Shown: in pieces, positions 45,165 to 54,104 of the stretch
Layout: the number at the start of each line of letters is the position of its first letter
Numbering within the stretch: the first letter of the stretch is position 1
DNA from: Bacteroidota bacterium
GTDB lineage: Bacteria; Bacteroidota; Bacteroidia; Cytophagales; Cyclobacteriaceae
Direction of reading: 5' to 3'
DNA length: 64,000 nucleotides
NCBI GenBank assembly: GCA_018266435.1
Contig: JAFEAL010000004.1
Span: 62,001-126,000, forward strand
The notes under the pieces: model-generated
The model's input: only the letters and a program-made list of their open reading frames with translations
Told to the model about the DNA's origin: nothing
Databases searched by the model: none
Position numbers and translations under genes: made by a program

Positions 45165-47237
45165 ATGCTCATGAATGTTAGGGTAATTGTATTTTTAGCC
45201 CTTATTGTCGCAATGTACAAGCCGGCTCTCGCCCAAGAACAAAACAAAGAGCAGTCTAAGTTGTACATGGAGCAATCTGACCTGATTATGGCTGAAACCA
45301 AGGCTATGGATGATGCCCGTGAGTTGATGGTGGTAGCCGCAAATTACGACACCACTAATATTAAAGCCAATTTTGAAGCAGGCCACATGCACTTGCTCAC
45401 CATTAATAAAGAACTTGCTGTAAAGTTTTTTTTACGCATCTATCGTCAGAGCCCTAACTACCGCTTTGATTTGGAGTACTGGATTGCGAACGCCTACCAA
45501 TATGGTTTTAAGTTTGACAAAGCCATTGATTTTTATAATCGGTATAAAGCCAAGTTAAGTACCAAACCGGGTTATGCAGGCAAGGATAAAGTTGAGATGA
45601 AGGAAGTAGACCGCAGGCTGGTAGAGTGCGCTAATGGCAAAGAGTTTGTAGCCAACCCCAAACCCTATTCTATTACCAATATTGGGCGCGAAATCAATTC
45701 AGAATTTGAAGATTACGCCCCCGTACTCAATCCAAATGAATCAGAAATTATTTTTACCACTCGCAGACGTGAAGGCAACACCTTTGAAAACGTGGCATTG
45801 GATAATAAACCGTATGAAGATGTCTTTTTTGCAGATAAATCAGGCGGCTCATGGCAAAGGGCAAAAAACATCGGCCCTCCCATCAATACTAAGTATAGCG
45901 ATTCAAACCTGATGCTTTCTCCCGATGGCAATACATTATTCATTTATCGCGATGAAGGTAATGGCGATATTTTTCAAAGCATAAAAGGAAGTGATGGAAA
46001 ATGGAGCGAGCCTAAACCACTACCAGGCATCATTAATTCATCTTATCGTGAGTCATCGGTTTCCATTACGTCTGATGGCAAGACCTTGTATTTTGCCAGT
46101 GAACGCCCCGGAGGTTTTGGCGGTTCTGATATCTACATCGCTACCAAAGGAAATGGAAACGACTGGAGCCGGGTAAAAAATGCAGGCACAAATATCAATT
46201 CAGAATTTGATGAAGATGGCCCCTTTATAACGGCCGATGCCAAGACTCTTTACTTTAGCTCTAAAGGTAAGAAGGGAATGGGTGGCTTTGATATTTTTAA
46301 AACCGAATTGCTTAACCCTGATAAAAATGAATGGAGCGAACCCGAAAACATTGGGTACCCCATCAATACACCCGATGACGACATTTATTTCGTCACCTCC
46401 AATGACGGCAAGCATTGGTATTATTCTTCAGTGCGCGATGAAGGACTTGGCTACACAGATATTTACATCATCACACCCACCGAAGAACCTAAGAAAACAC
46501 CCGAGGTGGCTGCCAATGAACCGGTGAAGGAAGAACCTAAACCGGAGCCTGAGCCGGTAAAAGAAGATCCTAAACCCGAACCGGTGAAGGAAACGCCCAA
46601 AAAAATACAACCGTTGAAATACATAGTCTCCGTAGTGGATGCCGATTCAAAAAACCCACTGGATGCGAAAGTGCTTTTGCAGGGATTGAAGGATAAAACC
46701 GTAGTAGGTTCCACTGACCAAGGCAACGGCACCATTGAATTTAGCATTGTGTCTGTTTCAGCAAAAGACTACAAGTTGACCGTTGAACGTGAAGGCTACG
46801 TATTTCAAACCCTTACCTTAAAAATTGCCGGAGCCACCACTGATGCGCAAACTGTAAACAAAACGGTAGAGATGAACAAGCTGGTGGTGGGCACGGTGTC
46901 TATTTTACGCAACATTTATTTCGACTTTGCTAAGGCATCATTTAAAACAGAAAGCTATGGCGAGCTAAATAAACTTGAGTCGATGATGCGGCAGAATCCG
47001 GGGTTGCAAGTAGAAATTGCCGGTCATACCGATTTTATAGGTACTAAAGTTTTCAATAAGAACCTCTCTCAACTGCGTGCCAATGCCGTAAAAAATTTCT
47101 TAGTAAATAAAGGAATTGATACGCGCAGGGTGAAGGCTGTGGGGTATGGCGAAGACCGCCCTCTGGCCAGCAATGATGATGAAAAAGAGGGCCGCGAAAT
47201 TAACCGCAGGGTAGAATTTAAAGTACTGAGCAATTAA
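45165..47237 (+). CDS. TPR-PD40-CRD-OmpA multidomain envelope protein (PorE-like)
   Basis: A 690-residue exported protein (signal peptide ending KPALAQ; ATG at 45165 or 45171). The order is a TPR-like region (about 25-150), a PD40/WD40-like propeller (about 180-440: 'YAPVLNPNESEIIFTTRR', 'SNLMLSPDGNTLFIYRDE', 'SSVSITSDGKTLYFASERPG'), a Pro/Glu/Lys linker (EEPKPEPEPVKEDPKPEP), a carboxypeptidase-regulatory-like fold, and a C-terminal OmpA peptidoglycan-binding domain ('IYFDFAKASFK', 'EIAGHTDFIGT', 'EINRRVEFKVL'). This is the architecture described for PorE of the type IX secretion system, but Bacteroidota have many paralogs of this layout. It sits two genes before porT. Confidence 0.85.
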   Translation: MLMNVRVIVFLALIVAMYKPALAQEQNKEQSKLYMEQSDLIMAETKAMDDARELMVVAANYDTTNIKANFEAGHMHLLTINKELAVKFFLRIYRQSPNYRFDLEYWIANAYQYGFKFDKAIDFYNRYKAKLSTKPGYAGKDKVEMKEVDRRLVECANGKEFVANPKPYSITNIGREINSEFEDYAPVLNPNESEIIFTTRRREGNTFENVALDNKPYEDVFFADKSGGSWQRAKNIGPPINTKYSDSNLMLSPDGNTLFIYRDEGNGDIFQSIKGSDGKWSEPKPLPGIINSSYRESSVSITSDGKTLYFASERPGGFGGSDIYIATKGNGNDWSRVKNAGTNINSEFDEDGPFITADAKTLYFSSKGKKGMGGFDIFKTELLNPDKNEWSEPENIGYPINTPDDDIYFVTSNDGKHWYYSSVRDEGLGYTDIYIITPTEEPKKTPEVAANEPVKEEPKPEPEPVKEDPKPEPVKETPKKIQPLKYIVSVVDADSKNPLDAKVLLQGLKDKTVVGSTDQGNGTIEFSIVSVSAKDYKLTVEREGYVFQTLTLKIAGATTDAQTVNKTVEMNKLVVGTVSILRNIYFDFAKASFKTESYGELNKLESMMRQNPGLQVEIAGHTDFIGTKVFNKNLSQLRANAVKNFLVNKGIDTRRVKAVGYGEDRPLASNDDEKEGREINRRVEFKVLSN

Positions 47238-47303
47238 CCAAGTTTTGCATTTTGCCAGTCGTGTAGTCTCGCAGATACATCGTACCTTTCTGAAAAAATT
47301 ACT

Positions 47304-48023
47304 TTGACCGTACTGCCTTACAAAGAAGATCGTGCCACTAAAAAAGAACAAGTGGCAAAAATGTTTAATTCAATTAGCAGAAAATACGATTTTCTAAATC
47401 ACTTTCTCAGCTTGGGTATCGACATACTGTGGCGAAAAAAAGCCATTCGTTCGCTTAAAAAAGATCACCCCAAGTTAATACTGGATGTAGCTACCGGCAC
47501 GGGTGATTTTGCCATTGAAGCTTTGTCGCTCAATCCTGAAAAAATTATTGGGGTGGATATATCTCAAGGTATGCTTGACATTGGGCGAAAGAAAATACAA
47601 CAGAAAGGGCATGACCGGATATACTTGATGGAAGCCGACTCAGAAAACTTGCCCTTTGAAGAAAATAAATTCGATGCGGCCATCGTTGCATTTGGTGTAC
47701 GCAATTTTGAAAATTTGGAAAAAGGACTAAAAGAAATTTTTCGTGTGCTGAAACCCGGAGGGAAACTGGTGGTGCTGGAGTTTTCCAGGCCTCGTGTATT
47801 TCCGATGAAACAGTTGTATTCTTTTTACTTTAAATCAATTTTGCCCAAGGTAGGGAAATGGTTTTCGCACGACTCATCAGCATACACGTATCTTCCTGAT
47901 TCTGTGCAGGCATTTCCTGATGGAGAAGAATTCGTATCCATTTTGTCTGGCGTAGGTTATAAAAATTCAGTATGTCGGTCGCTCACATTTGGCATAAGTT
48001 CCCTGTACATCGCATCCAAGTAG
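47304..48023 (+). CDS. ubiE: Demethylmenaquinone methyltransferase (UbiE/MenG family)
   Basis: A 239-residue AdoMet-dependent methyltransferase for the last step of menaquinone synthesis. The family entry 'KKEQVAKMFNSISRKYDFLN' is followed by the AdoMet motif 'ILDVATGTGDFAIEAL', 'ADSENLPFEENKFDAAIVAF' and 'VLKPGGKLVVLEFSRP'. The start is TTG at 47304; the first in-frame ATG lies inside the conserved entry, so the rare start is supported by the family. Its 3' end overlaps porT by 52 bases. menA is at 8300. Confidence 0.93.
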   Translation: MTVLPYKEDRATKKEQVAKMFNSISRKYDFLNHFLSLGIDILWRKKAIRSLKKDHPKLILDVATGTGDFAIEALSLNPEKIIGVDISQGMLDIGRKKIQQKGHDRIYLMEADSENLPFEENKFDAAIVAFGVRNFENLEKGLKEIFRVLKPGGKLVVLEFSRPRVFPMKQLYSFYFKSILPKVGKWFSHDSSAYTYLPDSVQAFPDGEEFVSILSGVGYKNSVCRSLTFGISSLYIASK

Positions 48024-48712
48024 CAGTCTTGGTTATAGGGATACTGGCCATTCCCTCCAAGAGCCATGCTCAGTTGTTTCGCTGGGCTCGGCAACATAAT
48101 ATGAGCTACGATGACAAAACGCTTACGTATGGTTTTAGCATCGGCATTCATACCTCTTCTTATCAGGTAAAATATTCTAATAAGTTTGTTTCTAAATCGC
48201 TAGACACCCTGCAGGCTGTACAGCCTGTTTTTCTTCCGGGGTTTTCCTTAGGTTTTTTGGTGAACTACAAACTGGGAGCTTTTTTTGATCTGAGGCTGAT
48301 GCCCAAAGCCGGTTTTTATACACAAAAGCTTTATTACCTGTACACCAATGCACCCACTCAGTCGCAGTTAGTGGAAACCACGTTGGTTGAGTTTCCGCTG
48401 CTGGTTAAGTACAAATCGGTACGCAGGGGTAATGTACGAATGTATATGCTGGGCGGAATTACACCGGCATTTGAAGCTTCAGGCAAAAATGATGTGGGCA
48501 ATTCTACGGCAGGCCTGTCCATTCAAAAACATAACCTAAGCCTGGACATAGGTATGGGTTTTGATTTTTATTTTCCGTTGTTTAAACTTTCTCAGGAAAT
48601 TAGATTTTCAAAAGGCATAACCAATATGCTGGGTGATCAATATACCAGCTATTCGGCCCCGATCAGTCGTCTTAATACTAACACGATTTCTGTTTACTTC
48701 ATCTTTCAATAA
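47972..48712 (+). CDS. porT: PorT-like type IX secretion protein (outer-membrane barrel)
   Basis: A 246-residue protein with a signal peptide (about 12-34, ending SKSHAQ). The rest has barrel-like strands: 'GFSIGIHTSSYQVKYSN', 'PVFLPGFSLGFLVNYKLG', 'LMPKAGFYTQKLYYLYTN', 'TTLVEFPLLVKYKSV', 'YMLGGITPAFEAS' and a terminal 'NTISVYFIFQ'. The size, pattern and position directly after ubiE are those of PorT, an outer-membrane component needed for type IX secretion in Bacteroidota. The ATG lies 52 bases inside ubiE, in another frame, so it depends on ubiE transcription. Confidence 0.8.
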   Translation: MSVAHIWHKFPVHRIQVAVLVIGILAIPSKSHAQLFRWARQHNMSYDDKTLTYGFSIGIHTSSYQVKYSNKFVSKSLDTLQAVQPVFLPGFSLGFLVNYKLGAFFDLRLMPKAGFYTQKLYYLYTNAPTQSQLVETTLVEFPLLVKYKSVRRGNVRMYMLGGITPAFEASGKNDVGNSTAGLSIQKHNLSLDIGMGFDFYFPLFKLSQEIRFSKGITNMLGDQYTSYSAPISRLNTNTISVYFIFQ

Positions 48713-48719
48713 ACTGATT

Positions 48720-49475
48720 ATGGAAAAAAAAATTGCGTTTATTACAGGTGCCACCTCTGGCATTGGCGAAGCTACGGCCCGCATACTGGCTGGCCATAAC
48801 TTTAAGGTGATTATATGTGGTCGTAGAAAAGATCGGTTAAAAAAAATTTCTGATGAGTTATCTAAAATAACTGAAGTAACCACGCTAAGTTTTGATGTAA
48901 GCAACCAGGTTGAGGTGAAGAAAGCAGTCCATTCGCTTTTTGCAGACTGGCAAAAAATAGATGTGTTGATCAACAATGCGGGAAATGCACACGGATTATC
49001 GCCAATTCAGGATGGGGATACAAAAGACTGGGATGCTATGATTGACAGTAATGTAAAGGGTTTGCTCTACGTATCGAAGGAGATCATGCCCATGATGGTA
49101 CAACGCAAGTCGGGCCACATTGTAAACATCGGATCGATTGCCGGAAAAGAAGTATATGCCAATGGAAATGTGTATTGTGCCAGCAAATTTGCCGTGGATG
49201 CTATTACGCAAGGTATGCGAATTGATCTCAACCCGCATGGAATAAAGGTAACCGGCATTCATCCCGGGTTGGTAGAAACTGAATTCTCGATGGTTCGATT
49301 TAAAGGAGACGAAGAGCGTGCAAAGAATGTTTACAACGGGTTAAGACCGCTGACCGGAAAAGACATTGCTGACCTGATTTTATTTGTTGTCACCCGACCT
49401 GATCACGTAATGCTGGGTGATATGACGATTTTTCCGGCAGCACAAGCAAGCGCCACTACGGTAAAGCGTGCATAG
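48720..49475 (+). CDS. Short-chain dehydrogenase/reductase (YdfG-like)
   Basis: A 251-residue NAD(P)-dependent oxidoreductase. The cofactor motif is 'TGATSGIGEATARIL', with 'ICGRRKDRLK' consistent with NADP, then 'INNAG', the catalytic Ser in 'VNIGSIAGKEVY' and the Y-x3-K pair in 'VYCASKFAVDA'. Sequence is close to E. coli YdfG-type 3-hydroxy acid dehydrogenases, but substrate cannot be assigned. The ATG at 48720 is 7 bases after the porT stop and replaces a longer upstream frame. Confidence 0.9.
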   Translation: MEKKIAFITGATSGIGEATARILAGHNFKVIICGRRKDRLKKISDELSKITEVTTLSFDVSNQVEVKKAVHSLFADWQKIDVLINNAGNAHGLSPIQDGDTKDWDAMIDSNVKGLLYVSKEIMPMMVQRKSGHIVNIGSIAGKEVYANGNVYCASKFAVDAITQGMRIDLNPHGIKVTGIHPGLVETEFSMVRFKGDEERAKNVYNGLRPLTGKDIADLILFVVTRPDHVMLGDMTIFPAAQASATTVKRA

Positions 49476-49491
49476 TTATCGTGCTATTAAA

Positions 49492-52400
49492 CTAGACAAC
49501 CCCCAGGTTGAGGTCTTTTATTTTTTTAAACTTTACCACCATTTCATTTATAGGCTTGACCCGGTACCTTCTGGAAAACAATTCAACGCTTATTTTATCT
49601 TCTTCACTTTGTATTTTCAGGTAAAGCGGGCAGGTGCCTGTGTACTCGTTACACAATGCTTCTATTTGAGAAATCAGATCAGGGGTGACGGCAAGGGCGT
49701 TGATTTTTATTTGCATCCCTTTGGTTCTTTTTACGCCAATTTCATTAAGCAAATCCATGCCACGGAATTTGAATTCCATACTCATATCGCCCCAGGTTCT
49801 GCGCACCACATTGCCTTCAATGAAAAGGAATATCCCCGGCATCAGGTATGATTTGTATTTTATGTAATCTTCACTCCACAAGGTGAACTCATATTTTCCG
49901 CTATAATCTTCCAACACAAGTTTGCCAAAAGGTTTACCTGTTTTTGTCATGCGGTGCTCTACCGAAGCAACAATACCTCCCACTTTGCAGTCTTTACCTT
50001 CTTTGTTATCAAGATTAGTAAGCTCAGATACTGGTATATTGGTAAATGTTTCCAACTCAAACTTGAAATTGTCGAGTGGATGCCCTGAGATGTAAACGCC
50101 TACTACTTCTTTTTCGAAGCGGAGTTTTTCTATTTCACTAAACGGTTCAACCGGATCGATCTTGGGTTGGGGCATGGCTGTACCTGTGCTTGCACCAAAT
50201 AAGCTGGCTTGTGAGCTTTGTGTTTCTTGCTGCAACTTGGCTGCGTAACGGATTACTTTTTCTGTTAGTGAAACATCGCCATCATTTCCGGCCAGGTACT
50301 GTCTTCGGTGGTATTGCGGAAAACAATCAAATGCTCCTGACAGGGCAAGGCACTCAAATGTTTTTTTGTTTACAGATTTTTGACTGAGTCTTTTAGCAAA
50401 ATCAAATATATCAGTAAAGGGGCCGTGCATTTCCCGTTCAATGATAATGGCTTCTACGGCTGCATCTCCAGCTCCTTTTATTGCACCCAGTCCAAAACGG
50501 ATTTCGCCTTTTGTATTTACTTCAAAATGTGTACCTGATTCATTTACGTGCGGGCCGAGTACTTCTATGTTTTGCTTGCGGCATTCGTCTATAAAAAAAG
50601 TAACACTGTCTAAATTGCTTTGAGAATGGGTCAATACGGCTGCCATATATTCAGCGGGGTAATGAGCTTTGAGGTATGCTGTTTGATAGGCAACCAACGA
50701 GTAACAGGTAGAGTGCGATTTATTGAATGCGTACTGTGCAAATGCTTCCCAGTCTTTCCATATTTTTTCGGCAATTTGTTCATCGTGTTTGTTCTTTTTG
50801 CATCCTTGGATGAATTTGTCTTTCATCTTGTTGAGTACATCAAGTTGTTTTTTGCCCATTGCTTTACGCAACACGTCTGCATCGCCTTTACTGAAGTCGG
50901 CTAATTTTTGCGAAAGCAGCATGACCTGCTCCTGATAGACGGTGATTCCATAGGTGTCCTTTAAATATTCTTCCATCTCTGGCAGGTCATATTTGATGGG
51001 CTCGCGTCCGGTTTTACGGGCAATGAAATTAGGAATGTATTCCATTGGCCCTGGCCGGTACAAGGCATTCATGGCTATCAGGTCTTCAAACTTATCGGGT
51101 TTCAATGCTTTGAGGTAAGCGATCATTCCATCACTTTCAAATTGAAAAGTTCCGGTGGTTTCTCCGCGCTGGTAGAGTTGATAGGTCTTTGGGTCATTTA
51201 ATGGAATGGAATCAATATCAATGTCAACCCCTCTGTGCTTCTGTATATTTCTTAGGGCTGTGGTGATGATGGTTAGTGTAGTCAGCCCGAGAAAATCCAT
51301 TTTTAATAAACCGGCATTTTCCACCACGCTGTTATCAAATTGAGTAACCAGCATCTCAGAGTCTTTTGCTTTGGCCACGGGAACAAATTTGGTCAGGTCA
51401 TCGGGTGTGATGATTACCCCACAAGCATGTGTTCCGGTGTTGCGGATTGATCCCTCAAGTACGATGGCTTGTTTCAGAACCTCGGCCCGTTTGTCAGTTC
51501 CTTTTTTGATATCACTAAGTTCGCGCACTTCGCTAAAAGCTTTCTCCAGTGTAGTGCCCGGTCTTTCTGGTACGAGCTTGGCAATGGTGTTGGCTTCGGT
51601 CAAGGGCAACTCCATCACCCGCGCGCAGTCACGGATGGAAGACTTGGCAGCCATGGTGCCGTAAGTAATGATTTGGGCTACCTGATTGTGGCCATATTTT
51701 TCAATGACATAATTCAATACCTTTTCACGTCCTTCATCATCAAAGTCAATATCAATATCAGGAAGAGAAACTCGATCGGGGTTGAGAAAACGTTCGAACA
51801 GCAGATCGTAAGCAATGGGATCAACATTGGTAATGCCGATACAGAAGGCTACGGCAGAGCCTGCTGCTGAGCCACGACCCGGCCCCACACTCACGCCCAT
51901 TTCGCGTGCTTTAGATGTAAAATCTTGCACGATCAGGAAATACCCCGGGTACCCGGTCTTGCGTATGGTTTCCAGTTCAAAATCAAGTCGTTCTTTTATT
52001 TCAGGGGTTAGGGTAGGGTATTTTTTTTTAGCCCCTTCGTATGTGAGATGTTTTAAGTACTCGTCTTCGGTGCTAAAACCGTTGGGTATATTAAACTTTG
52101 GCAAAAGTACATTTCGTCTCAGTTCGTACTTTTCAACTTTGTTTACTATTTCCTCAATGGTAGTGATTGATTCGGGCAGATCGCGGAAGAGTTGCTTCAT
52201 TTCTTCCTGAGATTTTAAATAAAATTGGTCATTGGGCAATCCGTACCTTTTGCCCCGGCCTTCACCAATAGGGGTTGATTGAAATTCACCTTCTTTGATG
52301 CAGAGCAGCACATCGTGAGCATGAGCTTCTTCTTTTTCGAGATAAAAACATTCGTTGGCTGCGAAATACTTTACGGCATGTTTTTGTGCAAATTTGAGCA

Positions 52401-53679
52401 GCGTTTCATTTACCCGCTCTTCTTCGCGTGTGCCGTGGCGATTTAGTTCAACGTAAAAGTCTTGACCAAAAATTGTAAGCCACCACATAAATGCTTCCTC
52501 GGCTTGCCGCTCGCCCACGTGTAATATCAAATAAGGAATTTCACTAGCAAGACCTCCAGTGGTAGCTATTAAACCTTCTTTGTATTGCTGAATCAGCTCC
52601 TTGTCTATGCGCGGGTAAATTCCATACAGTCCTTCCACATAACCGATGGAACTTAGCTTAGTCAGGTTATGGTAACCTGTTTTGTTTTTAGCTAGTAGCA
52701 CCTGGTTGTATCGCTTGTCAGGTACATCTTTTGTAAACTTTAATTTTTTCCGGTCTGTGGAAATAAAAAACTCACATCCTACAATCGGCTTGATGTTATG
52801 AGTTAGTGCCTTGCTTACAAACTCAAATGTGCCGAACATATTACCAAAATCGGTAATGGCCACGGCCGGCATATTATATTCTTTGACTTTGAGTATCAAC
52901 TTCTCTATGTCAGGGGTTGCTTGTAAAACGGAGTACTGCGAATGAACATGCAGAGGACATACAATGTGATCAGCCAGTTCATTGATATCAGTACTTTGAG
53001 TGTAGTTTACGGTGTTTCCTTTTTCGCGCTTGGCTGAATTTCCTTGCTCTAGAATTGGTTCTTGGTATGCTATTTCTTCAGCAGGAGTAGAGTCGAAAGG
53101 TTTGATGATGTTTTTTTTAATTAACCCGAAGAAAGCACGTGCAGTGGCAGCTACGTCATAACTGGCATCGTGGGCATCGTCAAATCCTTTACCAAAAAGT
53201 TTTTTGTGAAGTTCCTCCAGGGTGGGCATTTTTAGCCGGCCACCTATACCGCCTTGCAGTTGGCAGAATTCAATGGAGGTAATCCCTGTATCGATTCGTT
53301 CAAGAGCCAAAAAACGTTCAGAGGGATGGGACGTGCGAATCAGTTCTGCTCCAATGATGTTGATATCAAACTCAATGTTGTGACCTACCAAAATTTTAGC
53401 AGAAGCTAAATCTTTTTCAAACAACTCGATAATTGTTTTTAATTCATGGCCATCTTCCAACGCGCGTTTAGTAGAGATGCCGTGTATCTGCTCGGCTTTG
53501 TAAGGAATATCGAATCCATCAGGTTTGATAATGTAGTTGTGTTGCGACAGTAGTTTGCCGCGAGCATCGTGAAGTTGCCAGGCGAGTTGCACCAGCCGCG
53601 GCCAATTTTCAAGGTCTGAGATAGGCGCAGTTTTATTGCGTGGAATCCCTGTGGTTTCCGTGTCGAAGATTAGGTACAT
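49492..53679 (-). CDS. dnaE: DNA polymerase III alpha subunit with N-terminal proofreading exonuclease domain
   Basis: A 1395-residue replicative polymerase. Residues 1-190 are a DEDDh 3'-5' exonuclease like DnaQ: ExoI 'FDTETTG' (Asp6, Glu8), ExoII 'GHNIEFD' (Asp105), ExoIII 'HDASYD' (His170, Asp175). After a linker the PHP domain begins at 'PLHVHSQYSV' (about 242), and the polymerase core has the palm 'PDIDIDFDDEGREK' and 'GPGRGSAAGS'. Fingers, HhH and a C-terminal OB domain ('LVLEDYSGKYEFTLWSED') follow. Ordinary DnaE is about 1160 residues, so the extra 230 are this fused proofreader. The gene converges with the SDR gene (16 bases). Confidence 0.94.
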   Translation of the reverse strand: MYLIFDTETTGIPRNKTAPISDLENWPRLVQLAWQLHDARGKLLSQHNYIIKPDGFDIPYKAEQIHGISTKRALEDGHELKTIIELFEKDLASAKILVGHNIEFDINIIGAELIRTSHPSERFLALERIDTGITSIEFCQLQGGIGGRLKMPTLEELHKKLFGKGFDDAHDASYDVAATARAFFGLIKKNIIKPFDSTPAEEIAYQEPILEQGNSAKREKGNTVNYTQSTDINELADHIVCPLHVHSQYSVLQATPDIEKLILKVKEYNMPAVAITDFGNMFGTFEFVSKALTHNIKPIVGCEFFISTDRKKLKFTKDVPDKRYNQVLLAKNKTGYHNLTKLSSIGYVEGLYGIYPRIDKELIQQYKEGLIATTGGLASEIPYLILHVGERQAEEAFMWWLTIFGQDFYVELNRHGTREEERVNETLLKFAQKHAVKYFAANECFYLEKEEAHAHDVLLCIKEGEFQSTPIGEGRGKRYGLPNDQFYLKSQEEMKQLFRDLPESITTIEEIVNKVEKYELRRNVLLPKFNIPNGFSTEDEYLKHLTYEGAKKKYPTLTPEIKERLDFELETIRKTGYPGYFLIVQDFTSKAREMGVSVGPGRGSAAGSAVAFCIGITNVDPIAYDLLFERFLNPDRVSLPDIDIDFDDEGREKVLNYVIEKYGHNQVAQIITYGTMAAKSSIRDCARVMELPLTEANTIAKLVPERPGTTLEKAFSEVRELSDIKKGTDKRAEVLKQAIVLEGSIRNTGTHACGVIITPDDLTKFVPVAKAKDSEMLVTQFDNSVVENAGLLKMDFLGLTTLTIITTALRNIQKHRGVDIDIDSIPLNDPKTYQLYQRGETTGTFQFESDGMIAYLKALKPDKFEDLIAMNALYRPGPMEYIPNFIARKTGREPIKYDLPEMEEYLKDTYGITVYQEQVMLLSQKLADFSKGDADVLRKAMGKKQLDVLNKMKDKFIQGCKKNKHDEQIAEKIWKDWEAFAQYAFNKSHSTCYSLVAYQTAYLKAHYPAEYMAAVLTHSQSNLDSVTFFIDECRKQNIEVLGPHVNESGTHFEVNTKGEIRFGLGAIKGAGDAAVEAIIIEREMHGPFTDIFDFAKRLSQKSVNKKTFECLALSGAFDCFPQYHRRQYLAGNDGDVSLTEKVIRYAAKLQQETQSSQASLFGASTGTAMPQPKIDPVEPFSEIEKLRFEKEVVGVYISGHPLDNFKFELETFTNIPVSELTNLDNKEGKDCKVGGIVASVEHRMTKTGKPFGKLVLEDYSGKYEFTLWSEDYIKYKSYLMPGIFLFIEGNVVRRTWGDMSMEFKFRGMDLLNEIGVKRTKGMQIKINALAVTPDLISQIEALCNEYTGTCPLYLKIQSEEDKISVELFSRRYRVKPINEMVVKFKKIKDLNLGVV

Positions 53680-53870
53680 GTTGTCAAAGTGGTTGCAAGT
53701 GTAAAATTAAATCAATGCACGTAGCGAAGCAATCTTCCCATTTTTGGAAAATACAATTCATATTTGGACAAAACGCATCGTACTCTGTAGTGTAACTAAT
53801 TGAATAGCAGGGCAAACCTGTCAATGGTATTAGTTTGGGTTATACCATAACTGTGAACACAACTTTTTAT

Positions 53871-53978
53871 ATGAAACCCATGTTTAATAAGATTTTTAAC
53901 TTCATCAGAAAAGAATGGTTTCTGCTGATTATGCTGGTTACGATATCCTTGATTATACTACTTTTTGAACTGCTCTGA
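53871..53978 (+). CDS. Small membrane protein, 35 residues
   Basis: A short frame from ATG to TGA encodes a basic, amphipathic head ('MKPMFNKIFNFIRKEW') and one hydrophobic helix ('FLLIMLVTISLIILLFELL'), the layout of a single-pass inner-membrane peptide. It sits 126 bases upstream of sdhC and could be the first gene of that region, though a strong promoter for sdhC lies between them. Short membrane peptides of this kind are often missed. I recognise no family; translation is inferred from the coherent charge and hydrophobicity pattern. Confidence 0.5.
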   Translation: MKPMFNKIFNFIRKEWFLLIMLVTISLIILLFELL

Positions 53979-54040
53979 GATTTTGTTCAACCATTATATT
54001 AACCATTTACGTATTACCTAAAATCATTTTCTGTTGTTCG

Positions 54041-54071
54041 TTGTTTCATAAAATTTTGACGAGTATTTTTG
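54041..54071 (+). promoter_or_regulatory. Consensus Bacteroidota promoter for sdhCAB
   Basis: TTG (54041-54043), 20 bases, then TATTTTTG (54064-54071) match the Bacteroidota TTG-N19-21-TAnnTTTG promoter exactly. The sdhC ATG is 33 bases further on. A CGAGT-N7-ACTCG dyad (54060-54076) covers the -7 box and could be an operator. Confidence 0.6.
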
Positions 54072-54104
54072 ACTCGCACCAAATTTTTCTAAAACAATAA
54101 ACAA

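Noticed and set aside
50620..50904. Plus-strand frames opposite dnaE
   Set aside because: All lie inside a confidently assigned polymerase gene; hydrophobic translation reflects the complement of its codons.
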